Source: Bacteroidota bacterium
GTDB taxonomy: Bacteria; Bacteroidota; Bacteroidia; JABDFU01
DNA: 64,000 nucleotides
Direction of reading: 5' to 3'
Assembly (NCBI GenBank): GCA_016183775.1
Contig: JACPDY010000047.1
Coordinates: 19,904-83,903, forward strand
This document shows positions 63,143 through 64,000 of the stretch, in pieces. Position 1 is the stretch's first letter; each line of letters starts with the position of its first letter. The translations under genes were made by a program, and so were the position numbers. Below the pieces are notes generated by a model. The model worked only from the letters and a program-made list of their open reading frames with translations. It made no database searches and was not told the DNA's origin.

Positions 63143-63466
63143 GCCTGGGTGGTGGAACTGGTAGACACGCAGGACTTAAATTAAAATTTGAGTGCTCCCT
63201 GAGAAATTAGGGAAGTAGAACTTTTCAAATTCGGGGAAACCTTCTTCTAACAATTGTTAGAAATGGCAATCCCGATCCAAGCCCCAAGAAATTGGGGAAG
63301 GTGTAGAGACTAAACGGAAAGTACCTAAATTCTGATTCATCAGAGTATGGTAAAGAGATAGTCCAGACTACAAATTCCGGTTTACCGGAAGCAGCGAAAG
63401 CTGTAGTGAGTAAGAAAATCCTGTGGCTTCACGGCCGTACGGGTTCAAGTCCCGTCCCGGGTACCA
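63143..63466 (+). tRNA. tRNA-Leu(UAA) interrupted by a group I intron
   Basis: The 5' exon is 63143-63177 and the 3' exon 63415-63466. After splicing, the acceptor GCCTGGG pairs with CCCGGGT (with G-U wobble at the ends). The D arm carries GGTGGAACTGGTAGACAC. The anticodon stem CAGGA pairs with TCCTG around the loop CTTAAAA, anticodon UAA. A long variable arm (TGGCTTCACGGCC) marks it as tRNA-Leu, the T arm is ACGGG-TTCAAGT-CCCGT, and CCA is encoded (63464-63466). The intron sits between U34 and A35, exactly where cyanobacterial and plastid tRNA-Leu(UAA) carry theirs. Confidence 0.93.
63178..63414 (+). ncRNA. Group I intron (IC3-like), ORF-less, 237 nt
   Basis: Visible core elements: P1 formed by exon ACTT (63174-63177) and intron GAGT (63190-63193), with a U-G pair at the 5' splice site. 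P2 is CCCT/AGGG (about 63197-63212), and P5 contains the perfect TCTAAC/GTTAGA hairpin. P6 is CCCC/GGGG near 63281-63297. P7 is formed by GAGACT (63306-63311) and AGTCC (63360-63364), P8 by TACC/GGTA. P9 hairpins include TTCCGG/CCGGAA and a GCGAAAGC loop. The last intron base is G, as required. The layout AAGGTGTAGAGACTAAACGG ... GGTAAAGAGATAGTCCA follows the Anabaena tRNA-Leu intron. Self-splicing is inferred. Confidence 0.92.
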
Positions 63467-63495
63467 TGCGGGAGATTCTCCACCAGAGTCTCCCA

Positions 63496-63530
63496 AAACA
63501 AGCCCCGCAACTGCGGGGCTTGTTTCTTTT
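63496..63530 (+). terminator. Terminator after tRNA-Leu
   Basis: AAACAAGCCCCGCA (63496-63509) pairs with TGCGGGGCTTGTTT (63512-63525), followed by CTTTT. Confidence 0.9.
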
Positions 63531-63886
63531 AATCCCTTTAGTTTAGCCACTTCTGTATAGGGTTGAACAAAATCAAACTCAATTTTTTTTGCCCTCAAAA
63601 TGCGGTTCGTTCCAACTTTTTCTATTATTGCTTTAATTTGATTATTATCTTCTGATAAAGCTATCTTTCCCGCGCCATTAGCAGCTTTTACCCAGCCCTT
63701 CAATGGTTCGAGCCAAAATGCGCCCTTTTGTCCAAAATCCTCCTTACGCTTATTAAGGTCTACTTTTGTTTTGATAAGCTCTTCCTTTCTTTTGACGTAT
63801 TCGCCTTTTTCCAAAAGGCCGTCTAAGAATGAAGTTACGAGCTTATCAAGTTTTTGTTCGGTCCCGAGTTTGACACTTGATTTTTA
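63531..63886 (-). pseudogene. C-terminal remnant of a serine site-specific recombinase
   Basis: The minus strand encodes about 118 codons, from just after a stop at 63887 to about 63531: KLVTSFLDGLLEKGEYVKRK, then KKEDFGQKGAFWLEPLKGWV-type helices and ILRAKKIEFDFVQPYTEV. This is the coiled-coil tail of recombinase-family proteins after the zinc ribbon. The catalytic N-terminal resolvase domain is absent, and the frame runs without a natural stop into the tRNA-Leu terminator and tRNA. It is a relic of an integrated element next to the tRNA. The remaining bases 63888-64000 show nothing recognisable. Confidence 0.65.
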
Positions 63887-64000
63887 ACAATTCAGCAATG
63901 ATGTGGGTTTGCGGGCATGGGGTTAGGTTTGTGCCACTACATTTTGGGTTCTGTCTTAAGAATTTTGGGCGGGATTTGCATTCCTAAGGTTTTGAAGAGT

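Noticed and set aside
63368..63530. Minus-strand coding frame continuing from the recombinase tail across tRNA-Leu
   Set aside because: The part reading WYPGRDLNPYGREATGF is the antisense of the tRNA-Leu 3' half, and ETSPAVAGLV is the antisense of its terminator, so this stretch is not protein-coding.

Overview
The window is a piece of a Bacteroidota chromosome, probably a free-living gliding-type lineage. The evidence is two proteins with type IX secretion (T9SS) C-terminal sorting domains, a C25 gingipain-family peptidase beside a PorV/PorQ-family barrel, two RemB/Wzi-like proteins of the kind linked to gliding, a TonB-linked beta-barrel with an N-terminal carboxypeptidase-regulatory-like domain, and promoters of the Bacteroidota form TTTG-N19-TAnnTTTG upstream of the tRNA-Gly and of the barrel gene. 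The DNA is moderately AT-rich, and strong ribosome-binding sites are largely absent.

Layout. 1-3.1 kb: partial membrane gene, tilS and pabB, all on the minus strand. 3.3-5.4 kb: secreted kelch-repeat T9SS cargo. 5.4-10 kb: hemH, a small four-helix-bundle gene inside long inverted repeats, lpd and lnt. 10-13.4 kb: a secreted basic protein, a multi-pass GT-C-like protein and a CNNM/CorC-type transporter. 13.5-19.7 kb: a tripartite RND efflux operon (small leader protein, adaptor, pump, outer-membrane channel in transcription order). 19.8-26.4 kb: the C25 peptidase and PorV/PorQ-family pair. 26.5-30.4 kb: a surface O-acylation operon (membrane protein, MBOAT, SGNH-like). 30.4-35.9 kb: a G-rich minisatellite, then pssA, RemB-like, WecA-like, RemB-like on the plus strand. 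35.9-38.9 kb: a decay zone with a 5'-truncated TPR membrane gene, an IS21 istA fragment, a small HTH gene, a MITE-like element, a fibronectin-III gene remnant and minisatellites. 39-42 kb: two exported proteins, recX, a small CxxC membrane protein and DUF420. 42.2-46.3 kb: an AlbA/Schlafen-type ATPase regulator and the beta-barrel protein. 46.3-53.5 kb: housekeeping genes on the minus strand (hrpB, P-loop kinase, cvfB-like, LRR protein, nadD, sppA). 53.8-60 kb: folK, an OmpA/TPR lipoprotein, a SpoU methyltransferase and mutS. 60-64 kb: small proteins, a cold-shock protein, tRNA-Gly, a second T9SS cargo and a tRNA-Leu locus.

The most unusual feature is at the right end. The tRNA-Leu(UAA) gene is interrupted between U34 and A35 by a 237-nt ORF-less group I intron of the kind known from cyanobacterial and plastid tRNA-Leu. 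A broken, apparently intron-free copy of the tRNA 5' half lies 125 bp upstream, and the tail of a serine recombinase lies just downstream. Second is a 475-bp unit between hemH and lpd: an S23/IVS-type four-helix-bundle gene bounded by 40-48-nt inverted repeats, which looks like an rRNA intervening sequence living outside rRNA. Repeat invasion is a theme throughout: palindromes on both sides of nadD, a minisatellite read through in frame inside mutS, and a heptad G-rich array directly upstream of pssA.
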